Assembly (NCBI RefSeq): GCF_048323755.1 | Contig: NZ_JBLWFS010000022.1 | Span: 1 to 64,000 of the forward strand | Length of the DNA: 64,000 nucleotides | Reading direction: 5' to 3' | From: Alkalihalobacterium sp048323755 | GTDB lineage: Bacteria > Bacillota > Bacilli > Bacillales > Bacillaceae_F | Part shown: piece after piece, positions 1 to 8,714 of the stretch | Layout of the letters: every line of letters starts with the position of its first letter | Position numbering within the stretch: the stretch's first letter is position 1 | Made by a program: the position numbers and the translations under genes | The notes under the pieces: generated by a model | What the model was told of the DNA's origin: nothing | Databases searched by the model: none | Seen by the model: the letters and a program-made list of their open reading frames with translations, nothing else

Positions 1-12
1 GCGAAGCGAAAA

Positions 13-52
13 TTTTTGGAGAAAGAGGGGGTACCCCCTCTTTCTCCAAAAA
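13..52. repeat. Perfect 40-bp palindrome
   Basis: Two 20-base arms are exact reverse complements with no spacer; a GGTACC site lies at the centre. The arms hold a G/C core flanked by T and A runs. Neither strand shows a classical U-tract directly after the GC stem, so it may be a cruciform or extended hairpin rather than a standard terminator. It may still end a gene lying to the left of the window. Confidence 0.8.
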
Positions 53-115
53 ATAATAAACCCTACCAAAAAACTAGTTAGGTGAAAACATTGATTCTCA
101 AATTTACACAGGATT

Positions 116-263
116 GTGGACTTGACTCTTTAGGGAACTCCAGGGTCCTTATTTCATGATTTTTCAAATAAAATCACACGTTTTTCATCAAATAGAGGCC
201 TCTCAGTGCCCATAACTTCACAACCAGTCGGTTTTTCTATAAATAAGGTCCTCTCAAGTCCAC
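116..263. repeat. Dispersed inverted-repeat element, copy A
   Basis: First of four related intergenic elements (others at 17650, 28532 and 52439). The outer arms GTGGACTTGA and TCAAGTCCAC are exact complements. Inside are one forward half-site (near GGGTCCTTATTTC) and two inverted half-sites (AGGCCTCTCAGTGCCC and AAATAAGGTCCTCTCA). It fills much of the roughly 500-base stretch left of the first gene, where no coding region was seen. Confidence 0.7.
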
Positions 264-506
264 TTTGTATAACTATATAGATACAGTCGATGTGATAGTG
301 TATTTACATCCGTTGAAATTACGGTTTGTGACAAAAGAGATCTTACGGTGCGCTCCAGTACTTATTTCGCTTTAAGGTCGTTTGCACCTTACTTATAAAA
401 TTCCACCATAATTTTATAAATCAAAGAATATATCTCCAAATTTATGAAACCTTATGATCGCATGTGGCGTCTCATAATTGAAATTAATAATTAGGAGATG
501 ATTTCT

Positions 507-1070
507 TTGAATAAATGGAAAAAGGTATCAGCAACAGCCGCAGTAGCTTCAGTGTTATTATTAGGAATTCCTGCAGGGATTGGGGCACAACAAAGTGCAA
601 ATTATTCTATATTTGATTACGCTTCAACGGGTGTTTTGAAAGAAGGTTCACGAGGGGAAAACGTAAAGATTATGCAGCGCGCATTGAATAAGGCGATGGG
701 TGCTGAGCTAACAGAAGACGGGATCTTTGGACCGAATACAACAACAGCCGTGCTAGCGTTCCAAAAGTCACATAAGCATTTAGCGAATGATGGATTGTAT
801 GGTGCTCAGACACATGCAGCACTTTCTAAACAAGTTAATTCATTTGGATTTGCAGACAGCACATTAAAGCTTGGCAGTCGAGGAGGAGCAGTAAAAACTC
901 TACAAAAAGGGCTAAAGGATATGAGTTATAACGTAACCGTTGACGGTGTTTACGGTCCTAACACAAAAGCAGCTGTTATCAAATTCCAAGAGCGTTTTCC
1001 GGAGTTATCCAACGATGGGATCTTTGGCCCCAAAACGAAAAACGTAATGGATAAAGTGTTGAATGATTAG
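507..1070 (+). CDS. Secreted peptidoglycan-binding protein (two PG_binding_1 domains)
   Basis: The product is about 187 residues with a basic, hydrophobic signal peptide (MNKWKKVSATAAVASVLLL) and probable cleavage near the first 30 residues. Two PG_binding_1 repeats follow, recognisable from SRGENVKIMQ...DGIFGPNT and SRGGAVKTLQ...DGVYGPNT, plus a trailing DGIFGPKT. No catalytic domain is present, so it probably binds cell wall as a stand-alone module or partner of a hydrolase. The TTG at 507 is preferred because AGGAG (493-497) lies 9 bases upstream; the ATG at 498 would overlap that site. A terminator follows. Confidence 0.82.
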   Translation: MNKWKKVSATAAVASVLLLGIPAGIGAQQSANYSIFDYASTGVLKEGSRGENVKIMQRALNKAMGAELTEDGIFGPNTTTAVLAFQKSHKHLANDGLYGAQTHAALSKQVNSFGFADSTLKLGSRGGAVKTLQKGLKDMSYNVTVDGVYGPNTKAAVIKFQERFPELSNDGIFGPKTKNVMDKVLND

Positions 1071-1127
1071 TATCTTGAATTAATCATGGGGACATCAGGA
1101 TAGAGATTATGAAGATAATCATATGAA

Positions 1128-1154
1128 AAGCATTCCTTAACGGAATGTTTTTTT
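1128..1154 (+). terminator. Intrinsic terminator after the peptidoglycan-binding gene
   Basis: CATTCC and GGAATG form a short stem around a TTAAC loop, followed by seven T residues. Confidence 0.7.
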
Positions 1155-1381
1155 GATGTGGTCTAATTACTACATTCTCGTTTGTTTAATGGTCTCTCCT
1201 ATATACCCAAGACATTCCATGGCAACTCTTTCCTCCAAAACCATGGAAGACATTACAGGTTTAAAGTCTATTCCATATTTGTTATGGTGGTATATGTATT
1301 TATTTTGACGTTTAGAGAAGCTTGATTTGCTTTTCTTTTTTTATATAGATCTGATCATTTGACCATAAGGAGGTTTTACGA

Positions 1382-1906
1382 ATGGTTAATGTTATTACTA
1401 CATTGTTATTATTAACGGGAGCAGAAGTACCGGAAGAACATTTGCCGAAGTTATACGAAGAACAATTACCGCAGTTACACGAGGAACGTCTTGTGTATAA
1501 GACTGAAAAAGATAAAGAAGAATTGAATGGACTAGCTGTACGAATTTCCCTCACTGAAGAAGAGCAAGACCTTTTAGAACGACTTGTCACTGCAGAAGCT
1601 AAAAGTGAACCGTTCGAAGGAAAGGTTGCAGTCGCTGAAGTCGTTTTAAATCGAATGGAAAGCGAGCAGTTCCCAGACGAATTAGAAGAGGTCGTGTACC
1701 AAGAGAATCAGTTCTGTCCAGTAACAAATGGTTCCATTCATAATGAAGCGACAGAAAAGGCCGAACAAGCAGTTCAGGTAGCTTTAAGAGGAACCAACGA
1801 AACGAACGACGCCTTGTTTTTCTATAATGACAACATTGTTAAGACGAGCTGGCTCGAAAGCAAACAAACGACAACTCGAATCGGACAACATGTGTTTAAA
1901 AAGTAA
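1382..1906 (+). CDS. Cell wall hydrolase, SleB/CwlJ family
   Basis: 174 residues. The C-terminal ~110 residues match the Hydrolase_2 (SleB/CwlJ) domain: an LVTAEAKSEPFEGKVAVAEV-type start, then VVLNRM, NQFCPV and a C-terminal ALFFYND...TSWL. In this family the first Glu after the LV-AEA motif (here E72 or its neighbour) is catalytic, and the enzymes cleave spore-cortex or vegetative peptidoglycan. The N-terminal ~55 residues are short, acidic and repetitive (LPKLYEEQLPQLHEERL) with a weak hydrophobic start, so export is uncertain. AAGGAGG sits 7 bases upstream of the ATG. Single gene followed by a terminator. Confidence 0.8.
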   Translation: MVNVITTLLLLTGAEVPEEHLPKLYEEQLPQLHEERLVYKTEKDKEELNGLAVRISLTEEEQDLLERLVTAEAKSEPFEGKVAVAEVVLNRMESEQFPDELEEVVYQENQFCPVTNGSIHNEATEKAEQAVQVALRGTNETNDALFFYNDNIVKTSWLESKQTTTRIGQHVFKK

Positions 1907-2008
1907 TAGATATGCAGATCAATATAAAACATTAACTAAGAGAAAAATATTTATCATGATAACGGGTTCAAATTAGAGAGAGCGTAATTGTAAATGATAA
2001 TAGGAGTT

Positions 2009-2043
2009 GCGTACTAAATCATATGGTTTAGTACGCTTTTTTT
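2009..2043 (+). terminator. Intrinsic terminator
   Basis: A 10-bp perfect stem (GCGTACTAAA with TTTAGTACGC) is followed by eight T residues, about 100 bases after the SleB-like gene. Confidence 0.88.
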
Positions 2044-2357
2044 GTTGTTAATCATGTTGTGCAACTTAATTTAAGAAGTATATTAATACACCCTTTGATT
2101 ATAGAACATAACCTGGTTTCCTTTATGACTCTATACCTAGAAGAACTGTCATTTTAATATGTTAAGAGTAGATAAATATTCTAGTAATTCTGGAATTTAA
2201 TGTTAAAATAAATCATAGGAAATAAGTGTAAGGAACGGTATTCTATGGTTTTATATACACACCGCCCAAATTGTTATATTCTCTTTTGACTATAAAGGAA
2301 CTGCATTTGTTTATATAGTCGCTGTTTTATTTTCAGCAGTACCCCCAACTTCAAGGA
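2044..2357. other. Intergenic stretch without a recognised gene
   Basis: AT-rich; no coding region or RNA family was recognised. It ends in an AAGGAG directly beside the start assigned to the next gene. Confidence 0.5.
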
Positions 2358-2693
2358 GTGGAACGAGTAGGTGGGGAAGATGTCACAGAAGTTATCTACT
2401 TATGGGCAGCTTGGTTTGACCCATATAATTTGGAAGTGCTTGTCATTCCACTTGCTGTTATTCTTGGAATGCTAGCAGCTTGGATTACCAAAAGAGTAAT
2501 ATTAGGACCTTTAGTCTATGTTAGTGTAACCATTCTTTTTTACATGTGGATTTATGTATATTTTTATTCGTTTGATTCATCACAATTTTCCGCTATCCAT
2601 ATGAATGACTTTGAATCGTACATAATAGAAACATTTTTTATTATTATTACCTGGATATTATCTTGGGCCTTCGTTAAAGCGCAAAAGAAGTAA
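2358..2693 (+). CDS. Small three-helix membrane protein of unknown function
   Basis: 111 residues with three hydrophobic segments at about 27-45, 50-72 and 90-108 and a basic tail (VKAQKK). Layout and size recall small Bacillus membrane families such as DUF2651, but this is not certain. The start is doubtful: the only in-frame candidate is GTG at 2358, which overlaps the AAGGAG that should serve it. Either initiation is unusual or the first codons have decayed. No operon partner is evident. Confidence 0.5.
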   Translation: MERVGGEDVTEVIYLWAAWFDPYNLEVLVIPLAVILGMLAAWITKRVILGPLVYVSVTILFYMWIYVYFYSFDSSQFSAIHMNDFESYIIETFFIIITWILSWAFVKAQKK

Positions 2694-2781
2694 ATTATTT
2701 AAGTTATGGATTGAACGTAATAGAATAGAGGCCGATTAAATAGCTTAATTAGGGTATTGTTATTAAACGATTGTACGTAAA

Positions 2782-2815
2782 TTGACAAACTAAATATTCC
2801 AAAAAAATATATGAT
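2782..2815 (+). promoter_or_regulatory. Possible sigma-A promoter for the serine hydrolase
   Basis: A perfect TTGACA at 2782-2787 is followed by an AT-rich stretch with TATGAT at 2810; the spacing is long (22), so the -10 may instead be a weaker hexamer just upstream. Confidence 0.35.
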
Positions 2816-2882
2816 AAAAGTAACAGTTCAATAGTATTTAGAATGAGGAAGTTAGAATGATCATAACAAGGGAGGGATTAAA

Positions 2883-4802
2883 TTGAAGAAACAAATTGTA
2901 TTCATGTTATGCATTTTGCTGCTCGTCCTGCCACTTCAAATTCATGCAACAGCGACGCCAGAGAAAAGCGTCGAAATCACGAAAGAAAATGTGCAGGCGT
3001 TTGTTGAACAAATGTTTGAAGAAAATATGAAAGAGTACCAGATCCCGGGAGCGGTTATCTTAGTTGTAAAAGATAACGAGATTCTTTACGAACAAGGTTT
3101 CGGGTATGCGAATCTGGAACAGGAGCTTAAAGTCGATCCGAGTCAATCGTTCTTTCGAATTGGATCGGTATCAAAGTTGTTTACAGCAACGGCGATTATG
3201 CAGTTAGTTGAACAGGGATTGGTCGATCTAGAAGCGGATGTTAATGAGTATTTGACTTATTTCCAAATTGATACCCAGCAGTTTCAACCAATCCGAGTAA
3301 AGCACCTTTTAACACATACACCGGGTTTTGATGAGAGGTTTTTCGGAATGGCAGCTGAGCATTATAGTAAACGACTACCGTTACGAGAATACTTAAAAGA
3401 AAACCAACCACAGTTGATACGCGAACCCGGTCAGTATATCCAATACAGTAATTATGGAATGGGAATATTAGGGTTAGTTATTGAAGAAGTTACAGGATTA
3501 TCTTATGAGGAATACATTGAACAACATATTTTAAAACCGCTCAATATGAACGAAACTTATGTCGCGATGAACGCAGCTGTTGAGGATCAGCTAGCCCGTG
3601 AATACTTCCCAAGAGGAGAACATTTTCAAGAAGAACCATTATATGATTACCACTATCCTCCTGCCGGATCGTTCGTAGCTACAGCTGAAGATATGGCCAA
3701 ATTTATGCTCCTTCATTTAAATGAAGGTACTTGGAATGGAACGACGGTCATAAACGAAAGTACAGCAAAGCTAATGCATGAACGGCAATTTTCTCAGCAT
3801 CCGAATGTACAAGGTTTTGGGTATGGATTTTTTGAACGACTGCAGAACTCCCATCGCTTTTTGGAACATGGGGGTAACACAGGTGGAACAAATAGTATGT
3901 TGATGATTGATAAGGAGCGAAATATTGGGATATTTACGTCTAATAACGGGTTTGCAGGAGGACTACTTAGTTATTATTTTCCGTCTGCCTTTATCAACCA
4001 CTTTTATCCGATGAGTCAATCCGTTGCAGCAATGGAAACAGCCGCACAACCTGTTGAGGAAGGTCTCAAACGATACGAGGGCAGCTATTATACAAACCGC
4101 TACAGTCATGAAGATGCGTCAAAAATTACACTAGCGATGGCACCTCCAATCAAAGTAAGTCAGGACACTGATCATTCATTGATTGTTCAGAATTTAGGAC
4201 AGGAAAGTACATTTATCCAAGTAGAACCGCTTGTATTTATGAACCCTGAAACCGAACAGTATCTCGCTTTCGAAGAAGATGGAAAAGGGCAGATCACTCA
4301 CTTGTTTTATCCAGACAGCTTCGTGTATGAAAAAGGTACCTGGTACCAAAATGCAATGTTACACGGCATCCTATTCGGTGTTTTTGTTTTGTTTTCTGTA
4401 GCTACTGGTCTTTTCTTGATTATAAGACTAATTAAAAAATTAGTGACAAGAAATAAACAAAGAAATTCGACAGAAACGAGACAGAGCTGGTATAAGGATG
4501 CAGGAAAGCTAAACATGCTGATTTGTTTGAGTTTTTTACTCTTTTTAGTCGTACTTGTAACGGGGCTCCTTCAGATGGATGGGATTGCCGCTGTGTTTAT
4601 TGAACTGCCTCTCGCGGTTCAATTGGCACTCTATATTCCATTAATTACTCTGATATTAGTCCTCATACAAGGCTTTGCCCTTATTTTCGCTTGGTTGTCT
4701 AGATCAGGTACGGTGTTTAAAAGGCTATATTATACGACGGTTTTATTTTTGGCCATGAGCGTACTGCTCGTATTGAATTATTACAATATGATTGGGATTT
4801 AG
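2883..4802 (+). CDS. Membrane-anchored serine hydrolase (beta-lactamase/PBP class C family)
   Basis: 639 residues. A signal peptide (1-23) precedes an extracellular serine beta-lactamase-like domain with S95-V-S-K98 as nucleophile and base, Y188-S-N as second motif and H329-G-G as third. These are the hallmarks of the class C/AmpH/EstB group. The C-terminal ~150 residues carry about four membrane helices (near 490-515, 545-570, 575-605 and 612-635), an arrangement seen in Bacillus relatives of unknown substrate. It may be a D-amino-acid peptidase or esterase acting at the wall. It starts at TTG with GGGAGGG upstream; single gene ended by a strong terminator. Confidence 0.82.
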   Translation: MKKQIVFMLCILLLVLPLQIHATATPEKSVEITKENVQAFVEQMFEENMKEYQIPGAVILVVKDNEILYEQGFGYANLEQELKVDPSQSFFRIGSVSKLFTATAIMQLVEQGLVDLEADVNEYLTYFQIDTQQFQPIRVKHLLTHTPGFDERFFGMAAEHYSKRLPLREYLKENQPQLIREPGQYIQYSNYGMGILGLVIEEVTGLSYEEYIEQHILKPLNMNETYVAMNAAVEDQLAREYFPRGEHFQEEPLYDYHYPPAGSFVATAEDMAKFMLLHLNEGTWNGTTVINESTAKLMHERQFSQHPNVQGFGYGFFERLQNSHRFLEHGGNTGGTNSMLMIDKERNIGIFTSNNGFAGGLLSYYFPSAFINHFYPMSQSVAAMETAAQPVEEGLKRYEGSYYTNRYSHEDASKITLAMAPPIKVSQDTDHSLIVQNLGQESTFIQVEPLVFMNPETEQYLAFEEDGKGQITHLFYPDSFVYEKGTWYQNAMLHGILFGVFVLFSVATGLFLIIRLIKKLVTRNKQRNSTETRQSWYKDAGKLNMLICLSFLLFLVVLVTGLLQMDGIAAVFIELPLAVQLALYIPLITLILVLIQGFALIFAWLSRSGTVFKRLYYTTVLFLAMSVLLVLNYYNMIGI

Positions 4803-4847
4803 ATTTAAGCGGTAAGTTGATCTAGTGGTAGAACATTTCAAACGTAC

Positions 4848-4889
4848 AAAAAACCTTCTTCTATGATCATTGTGGAAGAAGGTTTTTTT
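4848..4889 (+). terminator. Bidirectional intrinsic terminator
   Basis: AAAAAACCTTCTTC pairs with GAAGAAGGTTTTTT. It has A-run and T-run flanks and lies between convergent genes, so it can serve both strands. Confidence 0.88.
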
Positions 4890-4952
4890 AGCATGGAGAA
4901 GGGTTCTAGAAGTGATCTTATTTTATTCTTTTGTCAACTTTGAATGAAATGC

Positions 4953-5459
4953 TTATGAACACTGATAACGATCCGGATATAGTTTCTTTTCATAAATATC
5001 AACTCGGTTATTATGTCCGTCTGTTGCTGAGTTGATGATCACAAAGCCTTCTTGTCTCCAAAAGACTGCCCCAATCTCATTACCATCTTGAACACACAAT
5101 CTCACTTTCTGTTTATTTTGATCAATCAGTTTTTTCTCGAGCAGGTGAAGGGCCTTTGAAGCGACCCCGCCTCTGCCATGTTGTTTATGGACAATTAACA
5201 AACCTATCCACGGTAGATGGTCGGACTTATGATTTAAGAGATAATGAATGAGTCCAACAGGTTCATTGTCTTTCGTTATGTAGTAGTATTCTGCACCTAA
5301 CTTTAAATTTTCCTCGTTGTCTTTGATGATATCTTCTTCCGTTAAAAATTCCTTCGCCATAACAACCTGATTGTAGGCAGGGTGTGAATTCAAAATTGTT
5401 TTTTGGATGGTGATATCCTCTTTTGATTGGACAACTTTTATAGATACTAGATCAATCAT
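4953..5459 (-). CDS. GNAT-family N-acetyltransferase
   Basis: About 168 residues. The central part has the GNAT acetyl-CoA-binding pattern: GLLIVHKQHGRGGVASKAL (strand, then R/Q-x-x-G-x-G/A loop, then helix), followed by KVRLCVQDGNEIGAVFWRQEGF. The substrate is unknown. The internal Met (10th codon of the longest frame) is chosen because AAAGGAAG lies 7 bases before it. It is convergent with the serine hydrolase across a shared terminator. Confidence 0.72.
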   Translation of the reverse strand: MIDLVSIKVVQSKEDITIQKTILNSHPAYNQVVMAKEFLTEEDIIKDNEENLKLGAEYYYITKDNEPVGLIHYLLNHKSDHLPWIGLLIVHKQHGRGGVASKALHLLEKKLIDQNKQKVRLCVQDGNEIGAVFWRQEGFVIINSATDGHNNRVDIYEKKLYPDRYQCS

Positions 5460-5705
5460 TAGATTCTTCCTTTCTTGGTTATGCAAAACCTCTTATTTCT
5501 TAATTTTACATGGCAAACGATTAATCCTTTTATAAGATATAAAATGGTGAGAAAAACTTTTGATGTCTGTGCGTCTTTTGCACAGTTAACATTCAGATTA
5601 TATTAAAAAAATATTCTAGTAAAAGATTGAAGTGAGGGAGAGTTCCTTTCCTGATAATAAGTTTACATTTATATGAATATTCTGTTATTATTAGACTATG
5701 TATCT

Positions 5706-5719
5706 TGTAAGCGGTTACA
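5706..5719 (+). promoter_or_regulatory. cre site (CcpA operator)
   Basis: TGTAAGCGGTTACA matches the Bacillus cre consensus TGNAANCGNTNNCA at every fixed position and is almost palindromic. It lies 50 bases before the acyl-CoA ligase start and just after a possible promoter (TTTACA near 5662, TATTAT 18 bases later). This suggests glucose repression of fatty or organic acid activation. Confidence 0.75.
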
Positions 5720-5768
5720 CTTGTTCTTTCAGCGAGTGATTATTTTTTATTTGGGTGGTGACTTTTTA

Positions 5769-7436
5769 ATGTTTACACGGCATTTTGAATTTTGGCCAAC
5801 ACATTTACCGAAATCTTTACCGATCCCTGAGTCCACGATTTATGACAACTTAGAAACGACCACAAAACGTTACCCCGATAAGACAGCGATTGTTTTTTAC
5901 GGAACAGAAATCACATATCATCAACTTCACAGAGAAGTCGAACAAATGGCAGGTTACTTACAGCAGGAATTGGGTGTTTCAAAAGGTGACCGAGTCTTGT
6001 TGTACATGCAAAATTCACCACAGTATATCATTACCTTTTACGCGATTTTACGTGTTGATGCTGTCGTTGTTCCGATTAATCCAATGAATGTGAAAGATGA
6101 AGTTGCCTTTTATTTATCCGATTGTGACGCAAAAGTGGCGATTGCTGGCCAAGAGTTAATGCCGGAAATTGAGCCGTGTCTTGGTGTCACTCCACTTCAA
6201 CATATTGTGGTCGCTGCTTATTCAGAATATGCTCAGCAAGAGTTGGATTATGTGGTGCCTCCTGTCGTTGCGGCGCCGAAAGAGCTTTTTATTTCGTCAG
6301 CGATTACTGCCTGGAAAGAAGCTTTATTAGCGGGTCACAAGCCGGGTCCAAGCGAGGGGAAAAGTGATGATTTATGTTGCTTGCCTTATACATCCGGGAC
6401 GACAGGGAAACCAAAAGGCTGCATGCATACCCATAAGACTTTGCAAGCTACGCTTGTTGGCGGGGCGGTTTGGAGCGGAGCAACACCAGCGGATACGAGT
6501 TTGTCAACGTTGCCGCTTTACCATGTGACCGGTATGCAGCATAACATGAATGGCCCGATTTACTTGGGAGGAACGATGGTTTTGATGACACGCTGGGATC
6601 GGGATGTCGCGTTAACGTTAATGGAAAGGTATCGAATTACGAGGTGGACGAACATTTCGACGATGGTTGTGGATTTCTTAGGCAATCCTAATTTGAAAAA
6701 AGAAGCGATCGAGTCCCTTCGGATGATTGGCGGCGGTGGAGCACCATTACCTGAGGCGGTTGGACAGAAGTTGTTTGAATTGACGGGGCTTCGGTATGTC
6801 GAGGGATATGGACTCACAGAAACGATGTCGCAAATTCACCAGAACCCACTCGATCGAGCGAAGTTACAGTGTTTAGGGGTGCCGCAGTTTGATGTTGATG
6901 CTAGAGTCGTAGATCCGGTAACGTTAAAAGAACTAGGTCCACATGAAGAAGGAGAAATCATCGTAACGGGAGAACAGGTGTTTAAAGGATACTGGAACCG
7001 ACCGGAGGAGACGAAAGGTGCTTTTGTTACGTTGGAAGGTAAGGAATTCTTTAGAACAGGCGATATCGCTCGCTATGATGAGGAAGGATATTTCTTCTTA
7101 GTCGACCGGGTAAAACGTATGATCAATGCGTCTGGTTTTAAAGTATGGCCTGCGGAAGTTGAAATGTCTTTGTATAAACACCCTTCGGTTCAAAATGCTT
7201 GTGTCATAGGGGTGCCAGATGCTAGACGAGGAGAGACGGTCAAAGCGTTCATTGTCCTGAATGATGGTGGAAAAGACACAACTGCTGAAGAGATAATTGC
7301 ATGGGCTAAGGAGCATATGGCGGCTTATAAGGTGCCAAAAATCATTCAATTCCTTGGTGCACTTCCTGTTTCAGGAAGCGGCAAGATCCTGTGGCGAAAA
7401 CTACAAGAACAAGAGCAGCAGAAAGTAGAAGGCTAG
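5769..7436 (+). CDS. AMP-binding acyl-CoA ligase (long-chain fatty acid--CoA ligase type)
   Basis: About 555 residues, the usual length for the family. The ANL signature YTSGTTGKPKGCMHTH lies near residue 206, followed by EGYGLTET, then FRTGDIARYDEEGYF and a C-terminal PVSGSGKILWRKL with the catalytic Lys. It activates a carboxylic acid to its CoA ester through an acyl-AMP. Preference for fatty versus aromatic acids cannot be read here. The longest frame begins at 5673, but the ATG at 5769 has GGGTGGTG upstream and begins the conserved region. Single gene with a cre site in its leader. Confidence 0.82.
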   Translation: MFTRHFEFWPTHLPKSLPIPESTIYDNLETTTKRYPDKTAIVFYGTEITYHQLHREVEQMAGYLQQELGVSKGDRVLLYMQNSPQYIITFYAILRVDAVVVPINPMNVKDEVAFYLSDCDAKVAIAGQELMPEIEPCLGVTPLQHIVVAAYSEYAQQELDYVVPPVVAAPKELFISSAITAWKEALLAGHKPGPSEGKSDDLCCLPYTSGTTGKPKGCMHTHKTLQATLVGGAVWSGATPADTSLSTLPLYHVTGMQHNMNGPIYLGGTMVLMTRWDRDVALTLMERYRITRWTNISTMVVDFLGNPNLKKEAIESLRMIGGGGAPLPEAVGQKLFELTGLRYVEGYGLTETMSQIHQNPLDRAKLQCLGVPQFDVDARVVDPVTLKELGPHEEGEIIVTGEQVFKGYWNRPEETKGAFVTLEGKEFFRTGDIARYDEEGYFFLVDRVKRMINASGFKVWPAEVEMSLYKHPSVQNACVIGVPDARRGETVKAFIVLNDGGKDTTAEEIIAWAKEHMAAYKVPKIIQFLGALPVSGSGKILWRKLQEQEQQKVEG

Positions 7437-7457
7437 TTTATAGCTTATATATTTAAT

Positions 7458-7503
7458 AAGAAATCACCTTCTCCTAGTTAATAGAGAGGGTGATTTCTTA
7501 TTA
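7458..7503 (+). terminator. Intrinsic terminator
   Basis: AAGAAATCACC pairs with GGTGATTTCTT around a C/T-rich loop, 20 bases after the ligase stop. Confidence 0.8.
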
Positions 7504-7606
7504 GGGCTACCTATTATAATTGTTTTCAGGGCATATTGCTTTGTATTGAGTACTCTCCTTGTTAGTATAATAAGGTATGAAATTACTCAAGAGGGGACAA
7601 AAGTAA

Positions 7607-8608
7607 ATGTCAAATATACAAATTCCTGTGTCTGTTTTAAATCTAGCACCGATTCGCTTAGGACAAGGATCTAAGGAAGCCATTGATGCTATGGTTGACT
7701 TGGCACAAGCAACAGAGAAAATGGGATATACACGATATTGGATTGCGGAACATCATAATACGTCTACTTTAGTCAGTTCTGCCACTTCGATTTTAATAAA
7801 ACATACATTAGAGAATACAGAACAAATTCGTGTAGGTTCTGGTGGCATCATGCTGCCGAATCATTCTCCGCTAGTCGTAGCCGAACAATTTGGGACAATG
7901 GCGACGATTTACCCGGACAGGTTAGATTTAGGTTTGGGAAGGGCGCCTGGTACTGATATGCATACGGCTAGTGCACTCAGACGGTCCAATCATGATTCGG
8001 TTCATTCATTTCCTGACGATGTGAATGCTCTGTTGACGTATTTCGGGCCAGAAGTGGATCAAGGTTATGTCAGAGCATATCCTGGTGTTGATACGAATAT
8101 ACCGGTTTATATTCTAGGCTCTTCCACAGATTCAGCTTATTTAGCAGCTAAATTAGGTTTGCCGTACGTTTTTGCTGCTCATTTTGCACCTCAATATATG
8201 GACGAAGCCATCGCCATTTATCGTCAACGATTCCAGCCATCAGAATACTTAAGTTCCCCGTATATGATCTTTTGCTTAAATGTCATTGCGGATGAAAGTG
8301 ATGAAGAGGCGAAAAAGGAGCTAACAACGATGCAACAATTTTTCTTAAATGTTGTACGTGGTACAAGGCAGCCATTGCGTCCTCCTGTTGATAGCATGGA
8401 TTCCATTTGGAGCCAGCCTGAAAAAGATATGGCTAATGCCATGTCGAGGGTGACTTTGATAGGTAGTAAAGCATCAATTAAAGACCAATTAACGAACTTC
8501 CAAAACAAATATAACGTGGATGAGATCATGGCTGTGTCCTATATCTTTGACCCTGATAAACAAAAGCGATCCTATGATATACTAAAAGAAGTTGTGGATG
8601 GAAGATAA
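7607..8608 (+). CDS. LLM-class flavin-dependent oxidoreductase (luciferase-like)
   Basis: 333 residues of the bacterial-luciferase-like TIM-barrel family. It opens with PVSVLNLAPIRLGQGS, then YWIAEHHN, IRVGSGGIMLPNHSPL, VAEQFGTMATIYPDRLDLGLGRAPG and YILGSS. These are typical of the YhbW/MsnO8-like branch, which uses reduced FMN. The substrate is unknown. AGAGGGG lies ahead of the ATG. Single gene between two terminators, so no pathway is suggested by context. Confidence 0.85.
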   Translation: MSNIQIPVSVLNLAPIRLGQGSKEAIDAMVDLAQATEKMGYTRYWIAEHHNTSTLVSSATSILIKHTLENTEQIRVGSGGIMLPNHSPLVVAEQFGTMATIYPDRLDLGLGRAPGTDMHTASALRRSNHDSVHSFPDDVNALLTYFGPEVDQGYVRAYPGVDTNIPVYILGSSTDSAYLAAKLGLPYVFAAHFAPQYMDEAIAIYRQRFQPSEYLSSPYMIFCLNVIADESDEEAKKELTTMQQFFLNVVRGTRQPLRPPVDSMDSIWSQPEKDMANAMSRVTLIGSKASIKDQLTNFQNKYNVDEIMAVSYIFDPDKQKRSYDILKEVVDGR

Positions 8609-8614
8609 CAAAAA

Positions 8615-8649
8615 AAGAAACTCTGTCAGGTGTGGCAGAGTTTCTTTTC
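8615..8649 (+). terminator. Intrinsic terminator
   Basis: GAAACTCTG pairs with CAGAGTTTC followed by TTTT. It lies between convergent genes, and its A-rich left flank could also serve the minus strand. Confidence 0.85.
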
Positions 8650-8714
8650 GTTTCTAATTTTTAGTTGAAGTAAACAAAAATCCTTACCAAAAAGTTATGT
8701 TAGTAAAATATTTT

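Noticed and set aside
1312..1590. 92-codon minus-strand frame
   Set aside because: Shadow of the SleB-like gene with Ser/Arg/Cys-biased composition.
4811..4840. tRNA-like TAGTGGTAGAAC string
   Set aside because: Only a D-arm resemblance; no acceptor, anticodon or T-arm can be folded around it.
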